Assembly (NCBI GenBank): GCA_019925795.1
Contig: CM034300.1
Location: 49,644,873-49,708,872, forward strand
Length of the DNA stretch: 64,000 nucleotides
DNA from: Dendrobium chrysotoxum
Lineage: Eukaryota; Streptophyta; Magnoliopsida; Asparagales; Orchidaceae
Reading direction: 5' to 3'
Shown here: positions 1 to 12,000 of the stretch, piece by piece
Numbering within the stretch: position 1 is the stretch's first letter
Layout: each line of letters starts with the position of its first letter
Notes under the pieces: generated by a model
What the model saw: the letters and a program-made list of their open reading frames with translations, nothing else
Databases searched by the model: none
What the model was told of the DNA's origin: nothing
Position numbers and translations under genes: made by a program

Positions 1-1026
1 TTGTACTGAACGAAGGGTACAGTGCGGGACGATGGATAGAGATGAATTCGTTCATCCCATACGAACAGTTGAGAATAAGTTGATCGTACTGTACGATCTA
101 TGGATCGTACTGTATGATGTTCATAAAATTTGTGAATTATTCATTTATATTCATACTGGATGAAACTATTTTTGAACTGATCGTACTATACGATATTGGA
201 TCGTATTGTACAGACAGAATCGTCAAATTGAATTTTAGGGCAATGTTTTAGCCCTACTATTTAAGATCTCTTGTCTTCCATCGTTGAGATCTTTTGCCAT
301 ATTTCTTTCCAGAGAGAACCTTGAGAGAGAGAGAGCTTGCGAGAGAGAGAGAGCTTGCGAGAGAGAGAGAGAGAGAGGATCTTTTGAGGGGGAGTTTGTG
401 AGGGATTCACAAAGGTTGCTCCAAGCAAGGATCTGAGTCATCTTCTCCGGTTGTCATCTCTTATATTGTTGGTGTCTCTGTGGTAGGATCATCCGCAAGA
501 AGATCCAGGTTCTCTGCCTACTACAGGAGGAAGCGAAAGGAGTCCAGGTTCTCTGCCTGCTTCAGGAGGAAGCGAAAGGAGTCCAGGATCTCTGCCTGCT
601 TCAGGAGGAAGTGAAAGGAGTCCAGGTTCTCTACCTCACCGGGTTGGTAGAAAGGAGTTTTGTACAGGCTTCTCCACCTTGCTATGGGAGCAGAAGGAGA
701 GTCACTTTGTGTTTGTGCAATACCCAGAGGAGAGGTTTTGGGGAGTTAACGTAGGTCAAGTTGACCGAGCCACTATAAAATCTGGTGTGTTCTTTCTGAT
801 TATCTTTCGTATTTATTTTTCTGATGATGATTATGTGATTGTGATTATTATTCTATTATTATTGAACATCTGCATGTCATCGCGAAAATGTAATTGTTTT
901 AAAACCTTCAAAAAGATTTTTCTAAATCATTTTTGCTCACAAAATTTTAAAATAACCAATTCAGCCCCGCTCTTGGTTAGCCTCGGGACTAGTTCACAAG
1001 GGCTTAGCATCCCTAACAAACTTTCA
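1..1026 (+). mobile_element. Sirevirus-type LTR, 3' part (left side outside window)
   Basis: The sequence ends in the family's LTR terminus (AACAAACTTTCA at 1015-1026) and matches the LTRs of element A. It holds palindromes at 1-235 (a perfect ATCGTACTGTACGAT at 83-97), a TATA-like CTATTTAAG ending at 265, a GA microsatellite at about 325-375, and 39-bp leader repeats at about 503-640 whose core GCTTC-AGGAG-GAAGC (559-573, again 598-612) can form a hairpin. A second TATA-like CTATAAAA lies at 773-780. What follows (AATTG...) is neither a primer-binding site nor internal sequence, so this is either a 3' LTR or a solo LTR; the window edge hides which. Confidence 0.88.
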
Positions 1027-2399
1027 AATTGATTTTTTGGGTAGCTAGGATTAAGACACCAGTCCCTGGGGTGGTTGGAAGTAGGAGGAATCAAGGACAA
1101 GAGGACAAGCCATGTGAAAAGTGAGTTTTGTCCTTATTTGAGCAAGTGGAAGAGATAAGAGCTTTTTAATCTTGATCTAAAGGTTGAGGGGAGTCCTAAG
1201 AAGGTTCCAAAATTCCTCCCAGCTTTTGGAGTTGAGTTGGCATGGAGAAGAATGCCATGTCGTCAAAGGTTTTGGTTGTTTAATGGTTTCTTAAGGCTTT
1301 GTTGACTTTGTTGACCAGTCAACTGGTTAATAATAGGTGAGGTGGCATTGAGGCGTGTCATGAATGCTAATGAAGCTAGTCTAGAAGGTTTAATGCCTAG
1401 GTATTGAGTTTGCAAGAATATATATGAATGGGAAAGGGTTTTGACCAGGACAATGTAGGTTGTCTTGGTCTAAACAACCATGTCTTGGCTCATGGCATGC
1501 CCAAAGATACCTAAAATATTTAAATAAGGTGGATTCAAGGATTTTTAAATCAATAGGACTTAAGTTTGAGTGAATGAATGCATTGAATGTGAGGTATTAT
1601 CCTAATCATTAAAGTTTGACCAAGTCAAACTTATGGGATTTGATTCAAAGTATACTTGAATATACACGGATCATCTCTTGAGGGGGATTTTGGAGTTTGA
1701 ATGGGTTGATTTAATTAAATGGGTTGGAATAACTCATTTAGACCCTTAAGGGGTCATTGGGTTAATCTAGGTTTACTTGGTTAACCAGGTTGACACAGGG
1801 ACTGGGTCTAACTGGTTTGGTTTGACATTTAAAACTTACTGGAAGTGGTTGCATTCAATTTGGAGCTCATTTAATTTGAAATGAGTAGTCAAGCCCCTAA
1901 GGGGTAGTGATTGTAGTCTTTAGAGAAAGCTCCAAGGTCAAAATCCACTAGGTGGTAGGTCTAGTGGTATAGGCCGTAAATATTTCAAAGTTTTACAGCC
2001 TTTGGAAATCAATTCAATTTCTATGGTTAGAGACCTCAGATTGAGCTCAAATTTGGAGGGTTGCCTCTAGAGAAATGTCCTATAAATATTCCATTAATAG
2101 AACTCAAATCAGAGGTCATTTGACTATGGTTTGAAGTATCTAAAAATTTACTAGAAAAGGCTTTCAAGACCTAGTCTTTTGGACTTAGATTTGGATTGAA
2201 TTTCTAGATTTGAATTGAATTTTGGGTTTGATGGTTTAAATTTGAATTATTCTAATCATTTATTATCATTTAAATGATTATTAATGATGGGATAGGTCCT
2301 AAGCTGGGTTAAATATTAGTTTGAAGGATGAATTAGGGCTTAAACTAGAGCCTGAGTCTTGAACTGGATTGGTTTAGAGTCTGGCTGGGTTTGAAGCTT

Positions 2400-2740
2400 G
2401 AATTAATTTGAATTTGAATTGATTGAAGTCTAGGTTGATCTAAGATTTGGATTGATCCTAGAGTATAGGTAGATCTAAGGGCCTAAGAAGATCTAGGGTC
2501 TGGGTAAAACCTAGGGTCTGCATTGATCCTATAGCCTAGGTAGATCCTAGGGTTTGAAGTCTAAGAGAATCCCAGAGTCTAGAATGGTCTAGGTTCTAGA
2601 TAGATCCTAGGGCCTAGACAGGTCTTAAGGCCAAAGAGGATCATAGGATCTGGAATCTAAAAGAATCCTATGCTCTAGGAAGGTCCTAGGGTCTGGAGTC
2701 TTGAAGGACCCTAGGGTCTAAGGTCTAGAAGGATCCTAGG
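2400..2740. repeat. Degenerate tandem repeat rich in GATCCTAGGGTCTAG
   Basis: Roughly 20-25-bp imperfect units built on GATCCTAGGGTCTAGG follow one another up to the insertion point of element A. The pattern continues, weakening, in 32122-32330 on the other side of that element, so the array predates the insertion. Confidence 0.6.
2736..2740. repeat. Target-site duplication CTAGG, left copy (element A)
   Basis: CTAGG directly precedes the TGTTG start of the LTR; an identical CTAGG follows the 3' LTR at 32122-32126. This fixes both ends of element A 29.4 kb apart. Confidence 0.9.
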
Positions 2741-3764
2741 TGTTGCGAATCTGAATTCAAGGACTATAATTTTGATGATAGCAAATCTTTTTTTTCTGGT
2801 TGAGTGCTAACCTTTCAAGTTCACAGGACCAATTATAATTCAAGCCAGCTCAAGATCGAGTCAGTTTGTTTGTGTTTCATGTTCAATGTACTTTTTTATT
2901 TTCTTGAGTCAAGTGTAATTTAACGGATCTCCAAGCTAAGTAACCTTACACACACACACAGGGGGAGAGCTAAAAATTTTTTTTACTTAGATTAAATTTT
3001 TTTTTACAAAATTATACTATATGATTTTCAATCATACTATATGATCTACCATTTAAACCCAGGGTTAACGGCTAATTTCGAATGATTAGATTTATAAACT
3101 AATCATAATATACGATCCATATCGTACTGTATGATTTATTTTAACATGAAATTCCTTGCCGCTAGGACTATTTAGGTAAGTTTTGAACTTTAATTTTTTG
3201 AACTAATCGTACTATATGATTACGATCGTACCATACAAATATTTTAAATCATGCCAAAATTATACCCCATAATTAGGTAATTAAATTATGGTTTCCTAAT
3301 TACACTTGATCGTACTGTACAATATAAATTATACTGTATGATGAACAGAGATGATTTTGTTCGTCCCATATTGTTCTGATCATCTCGGATGATATTTATA
3401 TGGTACAGGATGATGTTCTAAAAATGAACTAATCATAATGTACAAAATGTATAGTGTAGGATGATGAACAGAGATGATTTTGTTCATCCCATGGGTCATC
3501 CCGTATGAACAGTTGAAAATAAAAGGATCGTTCAGTATGATCTATGGATCATACTATATGATGTTTGTAAAATCTGTGAACTGTTCGTTTGTATTTGTAC
3601 TGGATGAAACTATTTTTGAACTGATCGTACTGTACGATATTGGATCATACTGTACGAATAGAATCATCAAATTGAATTTTAGGGCAATTTTTGAGCCCTC
3701 CTATTTAAGATCTCTTTTGTTCAATCATTGAGATCTTTTGCCACCTTCCTTGTCAGAGAGAACC

Positions 3765-3814
<50 letters not shown>

Positions 3815-4432
3815 GAGAGAGAGGATCTTATGAGGGGGAGTTTATGAGGTGTTCACAAAGGTTGCTCCAAGCAAGGATCTGAGTCATCTTCTCTGGTCAT
3901 CGTCTCTTATCTTGTTGGTGTCTCTTTGGTAAGATCGTCTCCAAGAAGATCCAAGTTCTCTACCTGCTTTAGGAGGAAGCAAAAGGAGTCTAAGTTCTCT
4001 GCTTGCTTTAGGAGGAAGCGAAAGGAGTCCAGGTTCTCTACTCACCAGGTTGGTGAAAAGGAGTTTTGTAGAGGCTTCTCCGCCTTGCTCTGGGAACAGA
4101 AGGAGAGTCACTTAGTGATAATGTAATATCCAGAGGGGAGGCTCCGGGGAGTGGATGTAGGTCAAGTTGATCGAACCACTATAAAACGTGGTGTTCTCTT
4201 TCTCATTATCTTCCGTATTTATTTTTCTATTGATGATCGTGTGATTGTGATTATTATTCTATTATTGTTGAACATCTGCACATCATCGTGAAACTGTAAT
4301 TATTTTAAAATATTCAAAAAGATTTTTTTAAATCATTTTTGCTCACGAATTTTTAAAATAACTGATTCAACCCCCCTCTTGGTTAGCCTCGGGACTAGTT
4401 CATAAGGGGTTAACATCCCTAACAAACTTTCA
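2741..4432 (+). mobile_element. Element A 5' LTR
   Basis: Runs from TGTTGCGAATC to AACAAACTTTCA. In order: a (CA)n-GGGGGAG tract at 2949-2967; decayed ATCGTAC/GTACGAT palindromes at about 3010-3660; TATA-like TATTTAAG at 3702-3709; a pure GA microsatellite at 3767-3809; leader hairpin repeats at about 3955-4060 (GCTTT-AGGAG-GAAGC at 3966-3980); a second CTATAAAA at 4179-4186. Family knowledge puts the U3 promoter before the first TATA and the transcribed R-U5 leader after it; the exact start site is inferred. Confidence 0.93.
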
Positions 4433-4434
4433 AG

Positions 4435-4446
4435 TGGTATCAGAGC
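4435..4446 (+). promoter_or_regulatory. Primer-binding site (initiator Met tRNA), element A
   Basis: TGGTATCAGAGC, two bases after the LTR end, is the standard plant copia site pairing with the 3' end of tRNA-iMet to prime minus-strand DNA synthesis. Confidence 0.95.
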
Positions 4447-4490
4447 GGGATTCATAAAATCTAGTATTCAAAAATATTTGAATTTGATCC

Positions 4491-5409
4491 ATGGCTAACT
4501 TTGGTAATAGAAACACCACTGAAGGCTATTCCATTACTCGTCCACCTTTGTTTGACAACATACATTTTAATTTTTGGAAAACTCACATGTCCACCTTTTT
4601 GTAATCTATTGATATAGCTTGTGGATGCTTGTTAAAGATGGTTATGAAGCACCGTTTAGAATTGTTAATGGTATTAAAACTGAACTTCTTTTTACTGAAT
4701 GGATATTTGATGATCGTGACTTAGCACAACTGAATGTAGAATGCCTGAACTATTTTTTCTGTGCTTTAAAATCTGAGGATTACATGCGTGTCTCTACTTA
4801 CACGACTAGTAAAGAAATTTAGGATCAATTATGCATCACCTATTAAGGTACATCTAAAGTTAAATAGTCTAGATTAAACATACTACTTCATGACTATGAA
4901 CTCTTTAGCATGAAACCTAGTTAGTCCATATCTAAAATGCACACTAGGTTTACTTAAATTGTCACCTCTCTACATGCTTTAGGAAGAGAACTCACTAACC
5001 ATGAAAAAGTGAACGAAATTCTGAGATGTTTGCCTTCTTCTTATGATGCCAATATAACTATAATTACAGAATCCAAAGATCGAAATACTTACTCTATTGA
5101 TAACTTATTTGGGTCACTCATTGCTTATGAGTAAGGAGTGAACCAATGATAAATTGATGTAGGTGAGAAGAAGAAGGAAAAAATTGTGGTGCTGAAGGCC
5201 AATGATAAATATACTGATACTTCCAGGTCTGATAGTGCTGATGATGCCTTAATCACTAGGCAATTCAAAAGCTTTCTAAAGAAGAAACACAAGAACTTTT
5301 AGAAGTGGAACAAAGGTAAGAGTAGAAGAAATTTTAAAGGTTCTTCTGATACAGTTTTTTTTGAATGTAGGAAGCCTAGATATATAAAGGCTGATTATCC
5401 TACACTTAA
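4491..5409 (+). pseudogene. gag: Element A gag, 5' part (broken)
   Basis: This is the N-terminal half of the capsid/nucleocapsid protein. The start ATG (4491) begins MANFGNRNT, the same N-terminus as the other gag copies here. It is full of stops and frameshifts, including one just before 4619; 4619-4822 keeps a readable piece (MWMLVKDGYEAPF...). The first zinc knuckle near 5350-5395 is degenerate: Cys replaced by Phe, and the last His and Cys lost. The reading is cut at 5409 by LTR1 of the nest. The rest of gag resumes at 25131, but about 130 bp (the acidic stretch after the knuckle) are missing between the two parts when compared with the nested copies. Confidence 0.88.
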
Positions 5410-7242
5410 TGTTGAAATCCAGGATCCCGAGCACTTAATTTTGATGGTGACAACTAATACTTACTGAATTTATATGGACTTCCTTAAGATTACAAAGGTT
5501 TATCCTTATATATGAGCAATAACATTTCAGGTCAGATACACACTGCTCAAGGTTACTGGAGACTCAAACTGGGTAGAATAGGATTTTATAAATCTTGTAA
5601 TTTTTAATTTCTTTATTTTTTATTTTCTTGAGTCTGCCACAAAAGCATATATGTGAAAGGAGCAACCATGCACACACACAGGGGGAGATTTGTTTTCATG
5701 TTTAAAATTTTTTTAAAAAAATTATTATACTGTATGATTTTTAATCGTACTGTACGATTAATCATTAATACTAAGGCTAAAGGCTATTTTCCAGATGATT
5801 AGTTTTGTAAGCTAATCATACTGTACGATGGTAATCGTATTGTACGATGCGGTTCAATTGAAAAACCCTAGCTGCCAGAATAAGTTTGGTAAGTTTATAA
5901 TTTTGATTTTTTGAACTATTCCTAGTGTTCGATACAGAACGTATGATACGATTAATTAAATGCGTGCCAAAATTATCTCCCGTAATCAGGAAATAAACAT
6001 TTGTTTCTTAATTAAAGTAGATCGTACTGTACGATACTATATCGTATCATACGATAGTTAGAGATGATTTCAGTCGTCCATTTGATCGTACCGGATGAAA
6101 CCAACATTTTGTGTTCTATTCGTCCTGGACGATATTCATCTCGTATGGGATGATAGCCTGAAATGAACTAATCATACTGTACGAATAGTGTAGTGCTGGA
6201 CGATAGTCAGAGACGAATTTGCTCGTCCCAGGGATCGTCCTACAGATCATCGTGTACGAACAGTTGAAAATAATATGATCATCTTGTACGATATACATAT
6301 CATACAGTATGATATGTATAGAATTTGAGAACTGTTCATCTATGCTCGTACTAGACGAAGCTGTATTTGAACTGATCGTACTATACGATTATATATCGTA
6401 CTATACGAATAAAGATAAAAAAGTTGAAATTTTTAAGGTTTTCTGAAGCCTGATTTAAAAAAATTCTATTTTTTTTTCAATTAAGGGTTGTTGGTCTGTC
6501 TTCTTGCTGAAAAAGGCATTGAGAGAGGAAGGAACTCTTGAGGGAGAAGTTTTTTTTGGAGAGATTCAGGGCTTGTGAGAGGAAGGTGAAGGTAAGCTTG
6601 AGCGTAAGGGAGAAGCAGTATGAGGGGATCACACGGTGGCTCCAAGCTAGCTGCATGCTTTGCTCCTTTTGTGGCTTTAGGGAGCCTTGGAAAAGTTCTC
6701 TAGGGAAGAGAGGTTTCAAGATCAACATCGTCAAGGTACTCTGCCGTCTCTAAGAGGGAGAAAAAGGAGAAGGTCCGCTGTTGTCACGAGGAGGGTGACA
6801 TAGCGTTTGGTATTCCGCCACACCGGGGAAGGTTATAGTAAGTCTTGTAAAGGCTTCTTCGCCTTGCTGTGGGAGCAAAAGGAGAGTCAACTTTTAGTAG
6901 TGCAAATCCCAGAGTGGAGGACTCCTGGGAGTGGACGTAGGTCAAGTGATCGAACCACTATAAAAATCTCTGGTGTGCTTTTTCCATTTTTACCGCACTT
7001 TACTTTTCATGCATTTTATTTACTGCTTTTAATTATTAGGTGAAAAGTTTGATTTAGATCTTATATTATGAAATTTGCAATTGTGTCACCAATATCGTTG
7101 TTGTGAATGAAGTACTAGCTTCCACATTCTACTTATTCAAATTGTTATTTAAAAAAAACAAAAAAAAAATTAGAACTCCTGTTTAGGTTTAAATTTTTAA
7201 ATTACCAATTCACCCCCCCTCTTGGCAAATCTCTGACTTTCA
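5410..7242 (+). mobile_element. Nest LTR1
   Basis: TGTTGAAATCC...CTGACTTTCA, 1833 bp. (CA)n-GGGGGAG at 5671-5688 followed by palindromes at about 5725-6410, the first two spaced 20 bp apart. Leader hairpins TCTCT-AAGAG-GGAGA (6747-6761) and GTCACG-AGGAG-GGTGAC (6783-6799). TATA-like CTATAAAAA near 6958-6966. It carries many differences from LTR2 and LTR3 that those two share, so it is the outgroup of the three. Confidence 0.92.
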
Positions 7243-7244
7243 AG

Positions 7245-7256
7245 TGGTATCACAGC
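7245..7256 (+). promoter_or_regulatory. Primer-binding site, nest unit 1 (one mismatch)
   Basis: TGGTATCACAGC: the tRNA-iMet site with G changed to C at position 9, two bases after LTR1. Confidence 0.88.
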
Positions 7257-7301
7257 GGGGTTTCAAAATAGTGTTTTAGAAAACCTAAAAATGTAAGATC
7301 C

Positions 7302-9083
7302 ATGGCTCAATTTGGTAACCGTAACACTGCGAAGGGTTATTCTATAACCCGTCCAGCTTTATTTGACAATATACCATTTGATTTTTGGAAAATACGCATG
7401 TCTACATTTTTACAGTCTCTAGACTATCGCATGTGGATGTTAGTTCAAGAAGGTTATTCTGCACCATTTCGTATGTTGAATGGAGTTAAAACTGAATTAG
7501 CTTTAATGAATGGAGCAATGAGGATAGAGAATTTACACAGTTAAAAGCTAAATGCTTAAATTATTTCTTTTGTGCATTAAAATCAGAAGATTATATGCGA
7601 GTGTCTACCTGTACTACTGGTAAGAAAATTTGGGACAAAATGTGTATCACATATGCAGGAACTAGTGAGGTCAAACAATCTAGGCTGAACATACTGCTAC
7701 ATAATTATGAACTATTCTGCATGAAACCTAGTGAAACTATCTCTGAAATGTATACTAGTTTCACCCAAATAGTGATATATTTGCATGCTTTAGGGAGAGA
7801 GTTGTCTAACTCAGAAAAAGTGAATAAAATATTATGATGTTTGCCTAGTTCGTATGATGCAAAAAATTACTGCAATAACTGAGTCGAAAGATTTAAATGT
7901 TTCTTTGATTAACAACTTGCTTGGGTCACTCATTACCTACGAGCAAGGAGTGAGTCAATGACAAAGTGATGCATGTGAAAAGAAGAAGGAGCGAACAGTG
8001 GCCTTAAAAGCAAACAATTCTGAAAGTGACAGCTCTGCAGTGGAGGAAGATGACGGCATAGCCCTGATGACTTGTCAGTTCAAGAATTTTCTGAAACGAA
8101 AGCAACACCGTCATCAAAGCAATTGGAACAAAGGTAAAAGCTCAAAGAATACTAAAGTTGCATCTGACACAATTTGCTTTGAGTGCAGGAAACCCGGTCA
8201 TCTCCGAGCTGATTGCCCCAATGTTAGGACTCAACAATCCAAAGAAAAGGGAGAGGAAAAAGCATTTTGGGCCGGCTCTGCCTCAGAATCATCAGAAGAA
8301 GAAGCAGAGGATGAGGTAACAAATTTATGTCTTTTGGCTAATGATAATCTTGATCAATCAGATCAAGATGAGGTATGTCAACTTTCTTATGATGAGCTAT
8401 TGATTATTTCTAAAAAAATTCTTGATTCGTATAGAAAGTTAAAGAAAAAGCATGTTAGTCTTAACACTGCGTTTAGTACTTTACGAAAGGAGCATGCTAG
8501 TTTAGTTAAGGATTTTTCTGACTTGGATAAAGATTATATGTCTCTGCTTGATGAATTTGGTGCATTAAACAAGAAGCATATTGAGTTAAACACTGCACAC
8601 CATACCTTGAAATCATCACATATTGAACTAGAGAATGCATTTAAGGAACTAGAAGAACTTGCAGATGAACTAGATAGAAGTGAGCATACATTGAGATTTG
8701 AATATGCAAGCCTTAACCAAGAGAATAAATTTTTAAATGAAAAACTTCATGCATTTGAAAACAATAAAATACCTCCCACAGTTGCTGGGTTTTTTTAGCC
8801 TCCACCATGTGAACCATCTCATTCAAAACTAGCACAACATGCATCATCCAAACCCAGAAATAGGCACTACCACCTCTGTAGATTAGTAAACCCATTTCCC
8901 TGTGTTAGGTGTTATTCTTGTGGCATGCTAGGTCACATAGCCCGCACGTGCATAACTCACCATAGGACACATCTAGTGTGGAGACCTAAGCTGCATTCAT
9001 CACATCATTACATGCATACATTTCATCCATACAAGCATAAGGTGGAACCCAAACTCACTTAGGTTCCCAAAACTAACCTGTGA
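7302..9083 (+). pseudogene. gag: Nest unit 1 gag (broken)
   Basis: Gag (capsid plus nucleocapsid) starts at ATG 7302, MAQFGNRNT. Two CCHC knuckles are intact: CFECRKPGHLRADC at 8175-8216 and CYSCGMLGHIARTC at 8910-8951, about 230 residues apart. Between them lie an acidic Ser/Glu stretch and a long Leu/Lys/Glu-rich segment (about 8400-8770) that looks like a coiled coil. Breaks: a private 1-base loss near 7503; TGA at 7835-7837; an extra A near 7865; TGA at 7959-7961; TAG at 8796-8798; TAG for Trp at 9060-9062. All but the first are shared with unit 2. The final TGA (9081-9083) sits at the position where gag also ends in A and G, so it is probably the natural gag stop. Confidence 0.9.
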
Positions 9084-12000
9084 TTGAAATTGTTGGGATG
9101 CTCTCACAAAAGACCTAGTGAGAGCATGTGGTACCTGGACAGTGGCTGCTCGAGACACATGACTGGAGACATGAAGCAGTTCGTGACACTCGAGACCAGG
9201 TCAGGAAGCAAGGTAACTCTGGGAAACACCACCACCAGAAAAGTGGTGGGCTCAGGTATCATTGGAAACTCTAAGAATTTGATAATTGAAAATGTATTGT
9301 TAGTTGATGGTTTAAAGCATAACCTTTTAAGTATTAGTCAACTATGTGACAAGGGCTTCGACATTAAGTTTCTGCCTAACAAATACATGATTAGCTTAAA
9401 TGGTACACTTGTGTTAGAAGGAAGATGCATAAACAATATCTACATGTTAGATTTAAACTGCATTGAAAACTCAAACTCTTTGTGTCTGAAAATAATAGCT
9501 GATGACTCTTGGCTATGGCATAGGAGACTATGCCATGCTAGTATGAAAACACTTAGGAACATCACTCAGAAAGACTTAGTTAGAGGCATACCTAAGTTAG
9601 ACTTTACCAAGGACCATTTATGTGATGCTTGCAAACTAGGAAAATAAGTGAAAACATCATTTCATTCAGTTAAGGATATCAGCACCACTAGGCCCCTAGA
9701 AATTCTACACATGGACCTATTTGGACCTGTTTGAACCGCTAGCCTAGGAGAAAAATCTTATGGATTTGTAATAGTGGATGACTTCTCTAGGTTTACTTGG
9801 GTGAAATTTCTAGAATATAAGAGTGAGTCATGAAGAGTTTAGAACTTTCTCCACTTGGATTTAAAGAAAATTAGTATGTGAAATTAAGACAGTTCATAGT
9901 GATCATGGTGGAGAATTTGAGAATGATAAGTTTGAATCATTTTTTAAAGAGATTGGAATAGAACATAATTTCTCTGCCCCTAGAACTCCTCAGCAAAATG
10001 GAATAGCAGAAAGAAAGAATAGAACTTTAGTTGAAGCTGCTAGGACAATGTTAGCTGAATATACTCTTCCTAGATATTTTTGGGCAGAAGTAGTGAATAT
10101 TGCTTGCTATGTTCTAAATAGGGTAAATGTTAGATCCAAACTTAATAAGACACCCTATGAGTTACTTAAGGGTAGGACACCAAATCTTTCCCACTTACAC
10201 ATTTTTGGTTGCAAATGTTTCATCTTAATCAATGGAAAGTCACCCTTAGGAAAGTTCGATCCTAAATCTGATGAAGGGGTTTTCTTAGGCTACTCATCTG
10301 TAGGTAAAGCCTATAAAATCTTTAATCAGAGGACCCTGCTAGTGGAAGAGTCTACCCATGTGGTATTTGTTGAATCCAACAAGACCTCTGAATCTAATCA
10401 TGAAGAAGAAGAAGTTGAGATTATACGGGGAGTAGAAACCATTGCCATAGAGACTAGAGCGGAACCTCAGGAACAACTGCCTAGAGATTGGAAATATTCT
10501 TCTAGTCATCCTAAAGAACTGATCTTAGGAGACCCATCAGAAGGTGTAAAAACTAGGCATGGACTTAGGAAAGAGGTCAGTCATTCTGCATTTATATCTA
10601 TGATTGAACCCATAAATATAGATCAAGCCTTAGGAGATGAATTCTGGATCCTAGCAATGCAAGAAGAGTTGAACCAATTCGTTAGAAATGTTGTATGGGA
10701 ATTAGTCAAAAGTCCTATAGAACAAAGCATGGTTTGAACCAAGTGGGTCTTTAAAAATAAGATGTATGACTCTGGAACAGTAGTGAGAAATAAGGCTAGA
10801 TTAGTAGCAAAAGGTTACAACCAAATTGAGGGAATAGATTTTGAAGAAACCTTTGCACCCATGGCTAGACTAGAAGCCATTAGAGTACTCTTAGCTTTTG
10901 CTTGTTTCAAGGGTTTCAAATTATATCAAATGGATGTAAAGAGTGTTTTTCTAAATGGGGTAATCAAAGAGGATGTCTATGTTGAACAACCCCCAGGATT
11001 TGAAAACTCACAATATCCAAATCATGTGTTTAAGTTGAAAAAAGCACTATATGGACTAAAGCAAGCACCAAGAGCCTGGTATGAAGGACTTAGTATATTA
11101 CTATTAGATAGAGGCTTTGTTAAGGGTAGTGTGGACACCACCTTATTCTTGAAAAAGGTAGGAGATGCGATACTCATTGTTCAGATCTATGTAGATGACA
11201 TCTTGTTCGTGTCTTCAGAGAAAAACATATGTAATGAATTTTCAAAAATAATGAGTGATGAGTTTGAAATGAGTATGATGGGAGAACTTAATTACTCTCT
11301 TGGATTTAGTGTAAGACAGATGGATGGTGGAACGTTCCTTAGCCAAACTAAGTACATCAAAGATATTCTAAAAAAGTAGGAAAGGGAAAATGCTAAGGCC
11401 ATGAATACTCCCATGAGCTCCAACATTCAATTAGATAAAGATTCAAATGGAAAGTCAGTAGATCAGAAGAAGTATAGGGGAATAATTGGATCACTTCTCT
11501 ACTTAACTGCCAGCAGACCAGATATAATATTTAGTGTTTATCTCTATACTCGATATCAAGCGGATCGAAAAGAATCTCACATGATTGCTGTCAAAAGAAT
11601 TCTTAGATATCTACTGGGCACCCCAAACTTAGGAATTTGGTATCCTAGGCACAGCACTATGTTTGAAATCTTAGGGTACTCAGATTCAGATTTTGCAGGA
11701 TATATGGTAGATAGAAAAAGAACCTCTGGTACCTGTCAATTCATTTGACAATCATTAGTGTCTTGGTCCAGTAGAAAATAGAATTTGATAACCCTTTCAA
11801 CAACTGAAGCAGAATACATAGCGGTAGGAAGCTGTGTTGCATAAGTCCTTTGGTTAAAATAGCAACTTTTAGATCTTGGACTACATGTAGGAACCATCCC
11901 AATAATGTGTGACAACACTAGTGCAATTTGCATATCTAAAAATCCAATTCAGCACTCTCGAACAAAGCATATAGACATTAGACATCACTTCATAAGAGAT

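Larger units (their letters stand above)
1027..2740. other. Old non-coding repeat DNA, target of element A
   Basis: No supported gene. The stretch around 1990-2130 is recognisably similar to the reverse complement of about 42660-42790 (shared phrases around GGTTAGAGACCT and GAGCTCAAATTTG), so it belongs to a repeat family present at least twice here in opposite orientations. When element A is removed it continues into 32127. The family could be an LTR of another retrotransposon class, but I see no termini. Confidence 0.55.

Noticed and set aside
3474..3731. ORF in the palindrome region (also 31196-31462)
   Set aside because: Lies in LTR U3 and repeats with the LTR; translation is a by-product of the palindromes.
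4435..4446. tRNA gene fragment
   Set aside because: Only the 12-base tRNA-iMet complement is present, two bases after an LTR: a primer-binding site.
5725..6410. CRISPR-like array of short palindromic repeats
   Set aside because: Repeats are degenerate, spacers vary in size, and the arrays lie in LTRs of plant retrotransposons.
7835..7837. Shared gag TGA as a programmed readthrough stop
   Set aside because: Element relatives have Arg (CGA) here and a frameshift follows at once; CpG decay before duplication explains it better.
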